Assembly (NCBI GenBank): GCA_001970955.1
Contig: MPUH01000424.1
Coordinates: 1-55,302 of the forward strand
Reading direction: 5' to 3'
Source: Stentor coeruleus
Taxonomy: Eukaryota > Ciliophora > Heterotrichea > Heterotrichida > Stentoridae
Length of the DNA stretch: 55,302 nucleotides
Of this stretch, positions 52,471-55,302 are shown one piece after another. The stretch's first letter is position 1. Every line of letters begins with the position of its first letter. The notes below the pieces were generated by a model. That model was not told where the DNA came from. It made no database searches and was given only the letters and a program-made list of their open reading frames with translations. The translations under genes and the position numbers were made by a program.

Positions 52471-53880
52471 CTAGACAAGATGCAATTTATGTTCATGATG
52501 ACGAATACTTCGCTTAACAGGCGACCACACATTTCTCGGCCTATGATGAAGCGCTGGAGAAATGATTCTCGACTGCCTCTCATTCTCATTAGGTACCTGC
52601 CTGCTTCGTTCTCCAACATAAAGTTGCCTTGGTCTGCCAATTTTCTTCACAGGATCCGACATCATTTCACTCCACTGAGAAATCCACCCAATAGTCCTCG
52701 ATAGGGCAAAAATAACAGTAAACATATCTCTTGGTATGCCAATAGCCTCAAGTACAACTCCAGAATAAAAATCCACATTCGGATACAATTTTCTCTTAAT
52801 AAAATACTCATCGGCTAAAGCTTTTTTCTCCATCTCAATAGCTAATTGAAACAGTTCAATATCATGACTATGTAAAGATTCTAATACACGATGGGCAATT
52901 TCTCCCATAATAACACTTCTTGGGTCAAAGTTTTTATATACACGATGACCAAAACCCATCAATCTAACTGAGTCATTTTTATCTTTAGCTCTTCTAAGAT
53001 ATTCATCAACTGCTCCAGTTTTTTTGATTTCATCCAACATGTTTAATACAGCTTCATTTGCTCCACCATGCATCGGTCCCCATAAACTAGCGACTCCAGC
53101 AGCAATACAAGCAAAAGGGTTTGCAAGTGAACTACCAGCAATTCTCACAGTAGATGTACTAGCATTTTGTTCATGATCAGCATGAAGGATAAAAATCTTT
53201 TCCATAGCTTCAACAATAACAGGATCTACATCAAAGTCATCATTCATTGGATCATGAAACATCATATAAAGGAAATTTTTTATATAAGAATATTTCCTTT
53301 TAGGGTATACAACAGGAAGGCCATATGCAGTACGATAAGCAACAGCAGCTAACATTGGGAACTTGGCGACAATTTTTATTGCGGCTTTTTCTCTTTCAAC
53401 AGGGTCGTCATAATTTTTTTTCTCATCTAAAAATGCTGATAAGGCACCAACAACACCTACCATGATAGCCATTGGATGAGCTCCTTGTTGGAAACTTCGA
53501 TAAAAGTCGATGAGTTTTTCATGGATGCACATTTCAGATTTGATTGCTGATTCGAAATGATCAAGCTGTTCTGCAGTAGGGAGATCTCCATACATTAGTA
53601 AATAACATACTTCAAGGAAACTGCAGGAATTTGCTAAGTCTTGAATTCTATAGCCTCTATACCAAAGCTCACCTTTGTCTCCATCTATATATGTTATTGA
53701 TGATACACAACTAGATGTTGATGTAAAACCAGGGTCTAAGGTAAATACACCAAGCTTTTGATAGAGAGCCCTTATATCGATAACTGCAGGACCTTCTGTT
53801 CCTTTTAAAACCGGAAAACTTGCTGTGGATCCGTCTGGAAGTGTGATCACAGCGTCACCTATTTTTATCCCTTCTGCCAT
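52471..53880 (-). CDS. Citrate synthase, bacterial/peroxisomal (GltA-like) type
   Basis: 469 residues, one exon, ATG start, TAG stop. It condenses oxaloacetate and acetyl-CoA to citrate. The active-site triad is present: His271 (GPMHGGANEAVL), His312 (GFGHRVYKNFDPR) and Asp370 (YPNVDFYSGVV). The N-terminus (IGDAVITLPDGS, then GPAVIDI and FTLDPGFTSTSSC) is the GltA beta-strand domain typical of bacterial type II and plant glyoxysomal enzymes, not the mitochondrial type. No clear mitochondrial presequence and no C-terminal SKL tripeptide is seen. About 45 extra basic, His/Arg-rich residues follow the usual GRPRQLYVGE end. Compartment unknown. Ancient bacterial acquisition or inheritance with glyoxylate-type enzymes is possible. 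Confidence 0.93.
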   Translation of the reverse strand: MAEGIKIGDAVITLPDGSTASFPVLKGTEGPAVIDIRALYQKLGVFTLDPGFTSTSSCVSSITYIDGDKGELWYRGYRIQDLANSCSFLEVCYLLMYGDLPTAEQLDHFESAIKSEMCIHEKLIDFYRSFQQGAHPMAIMVGVVGALSAFLDEKKNYDDPVEREKAAIKIVAKFPMLAAVAYRTAYGLPVVYPKRKYSYIKNFLYMMFHDPMNDDFDVDPVIVEAMEKIFILHADHEQNASTSTVRIAGSSLANPFACIAAGVASLWGPMHGGANEAVLNMLDEIKKTGAVDEYLRRAKDKNDSVRLMGFGHRVYKNFDPRSVIMGEIAHRVLESLHSHDIELFQLAIEMEKKALADEYFIKRKLYPNVDFYSGVVLEAIGIPRDMFTVIFALSRTIGWISQWSEMMSDPVKKIGRPRQLYVGERSRQVPNENERQSRIISPALHHRPRNVWSPVKRSIRHHEHKLHLV

Positions 53881-54713
53881 TTATTAGTGGTTATGTTATC
53901 TCCAAGAATCATAAATAAGCTAAACTTTTTAACTGATTATTTTTGTGTGTTTATTTTTTAGAAGTATTAGTTGGTGTTAAGAAATTATTGGTTTTTTTTT
54001 TGATTTTCATGAAATTTCTAGGGTTTTATAGGAAAATAAGATTATTTTGAAGAATGCAATTTTTTGGAAAAGTTTTTTGATGATGTTTTGCTGATGTAGT
54101 AGTGGAAATATATAGATTTTGTTTAGAATTTAAAGGATTATTAATTTTTTTGAAGTTATCAGGAGGATTGGGAAAATGTATATGACAAGAGACTTGGCTT
54201 GAAAGTAAGTAGGACAAAAGGTATGAATATTGATTTAGAATTTTATCTTTTGGTTAAAAAGTTATGGATGCTTAAATAATTGAAGCCGTTTAAACAAAAA
54301 AATACGGGCAAGTCACCCTAATAATTATTTGTTTACATAAAAGTTACAAAATTTAAATCAAATCCTCTAAAAATTTTTCAAGTATACCTTTAAAATCGCT
54401 AATATAATAAAAAAACCCAACAACAAAAAATCATGCAATATAATCAAAGAAAACAGACTATTTCTTATTTTCTTGATTATGTTATTTTTATAAAGTAAAC
54501 AAGTCATGCTAAACTTTTTTAGAAGGTAGGAAACCATAAAAAATGCTCCTTCATAATTTACTTCATAGTAAAATTACTACAATTTCATCAAAAACATAAA
54601 CTATAAATTTTTCCAATCATAATATCATTCTAATTTTCCCAATTATTTCAAACACACTTCTAATAATTAACTCTTATATTATAAATTCTCATATCTAATA
54701 TTTTTCTAATAAT
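53881..54713. other. Divergent intergenic region with strand-composition switch
   Basis: No gene seen. The plus strand is G/T-rich until about 54280 (5' flank of the minus-strand citrate synthase gene) and A/C-rich afterwards (5' flank of the plus-strand TBC gene). The change in the middle likely marks the boundary between two divergent promoters. Confidence 0.5.
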
Positions 54714-55289
54714 ATGTTACTAATAGCCCACAGTCGTATTCTAGATTACTTAAGCACCCAAGAAATAGCTGAGCTCTATACAATAAATAAACTTCATCTA
54801 AATCACTTGAAAAGAATTAAAGCCCTCAAGTCTAGTATATGGCGAGGTGATATTTCTGAAAAAATTAGGCCAAAATTTTGGATCTATCAATGCCCTATAT
54901 ACAAGTAATTATTATTTAGAGTCCAACAAGATGTATGTAAAATGCTTCGTCTTCCAGAGTCCTTTGAAAGTCCATATCAATTCATACAAAATTCAATAAC
55001 ATTAAATAAACCTTTAGAAGAAAGTTCATTAGATTTAGAAGCTACACGAAATGAAATATTAAAGGATATTCCTAGAACTCAACTTATTACTGATAATCAA
55101 AAAGAACAAGGACAACTTTTAAGAATACTTTTAGCATTAGCTTATATAAAACCATCAATTGGTTATTGCCAAGGGATGAACTTTTTAGGAGCAGTATTGC
55201 TGAAAGTTGTTAAAAGTGAAGAGATAACTTTTCTCTTACTTTTAGGGATGATGAAAAAGTGGGATATGGAAAATATCTTCCCCGAATAA
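54714..55289 (+). CDS. TBC-domain (Rab-GAP) protein, truncated
   Basis: Two exons across a 15-nt intron (54905-54919) give 186 residues, ATG to TAA. The catalytic motifs of TBC domains are present: the arginine-finger segment ILKDIPRTQ (family IxxDxxRT) and the glutamine-finger segment YCQGMNFLGAVLL (family YCQGMN). TBC proteins stimulate GTP hydrolysis by Rab GTPases. The frame stops at DMENIFPE, about halfway through a normal TBC domain, 13 bases before the window end, with no GT for an intron. It may be a pseudogene, an edge error or a frameshift; the remainder would lie beyond the window. Confidence 0.75.
54905..54919 (+). other. 15-nt intron in TBC gene
   Basis: GTAATTATTATTTAG, splitting a codon (AA|A). 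Retention gives AAG TAA. Splicing joins WIYQCPIYK to VQQDVCKMLR in one frame. Confidence 0.88.
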
Positions 55290-55302
55290 ACTAATCATAT
55301 AA

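Noticed and set aside
54026..54217. Minus-strand 63-codon open stretch upstream of citrate synthase
   Set aside because: It lies in the A/C-skewed 5' flank in the sense direction, has no motif, and no supporting start context.
1..55302. tRNA, rRNA, CRISPR, telomere or origin sequences
   Set aside because: I looked for T-loop-like GTTCRANNC segments, rRNA-like stretches, spaced direct repeats and telomere repeats by eye on both strands and found none that hold up.

Overview
The window looks like macronuclear DNA of a heterotrich ciliate, most likely Stentor (S. coeruleus or a close relative). The evidence is: AT-rich sequence, tightly packed genes on both strands, mostly single-exon genes, introns of only 15 nt (once 16 nt), the standard genetic code with TAA/TAG as nearly all stops, DYRK kinases, and many cilium-related genes. 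The genus is inferred; no rRNA or other marker gene is present.

Layout. 0-10 kb: a LisH-DYRK kinase, a TPR protein, a dead ISXO2/IS1595-type transposase relic, a GOLD-domain protein, a small unknown gene and an ankyrin-SAM protein, all on the minus strand. 10-20 kb: a homeodomain-like protein, a DUF2817 peptidase-like protein, a UHM/RRM protein, an aquaporin followed 14 bp later by the RNase P/MRP subunit POP5, an SHIPPO-repeat protein, a membrane RBR ubiquitin ligase and a Bax-inhibitor-1-like channel. 20-33 kb: CFAP57 (whole gene, two exons), a dead PiggyBac transposase relic, a coiled-coil protein and a 1567-residue CH-domain/coiled-coil protein. 33-46 kb: a CorA-type transporter, a coiled-coil protein, a Hook-like protein, a TrmO tRNA methyltransferase carrying an ArgRS-like N-terminal domain, an unknown two-exon gene, a second DYRK kinase and a ferlin. 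46-55.3 kb: SAM50/Omp85, an unknown basic protein, histone H2B, an AMPK/SNF1 alpha kinase (three exons), a bacterial-type citrate synthase and a truncated TBC (Rab-GAP) gene at the right edge.

I reconstructed nine introns by hand. They share a strict pattern (GT, R, five bases, TA, two bases, Y, AG) with a fixed A six bases from the 3' end, and every 15-nt intron brings an in-frame stop. Several genes are only complete once these introns are removed. Two single-N gaps (27290 and 31550) are each flanked by a direct duplication of 106 or 63 bp; removing the duplication restores one open frame in both genes, so these are unmerged contig overlaps.

The genes do not form a pathway or operon. There is a loose enrichment for cilium and cytoskeleton functions (CFAP57, SHIPPO, CH-domain, Hook-like), for signalling (two DYRKs, AMPK, RBR, TBC) and for membrane biology (ferlin, GOLD, aquaporin, CorA, BI-1, SAM50). 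The items most worth following up are the two transposase relics, the ArgRS-N/TrmO fusion, the intron rule, and the strand-composition asymmetry that marks gene ends.
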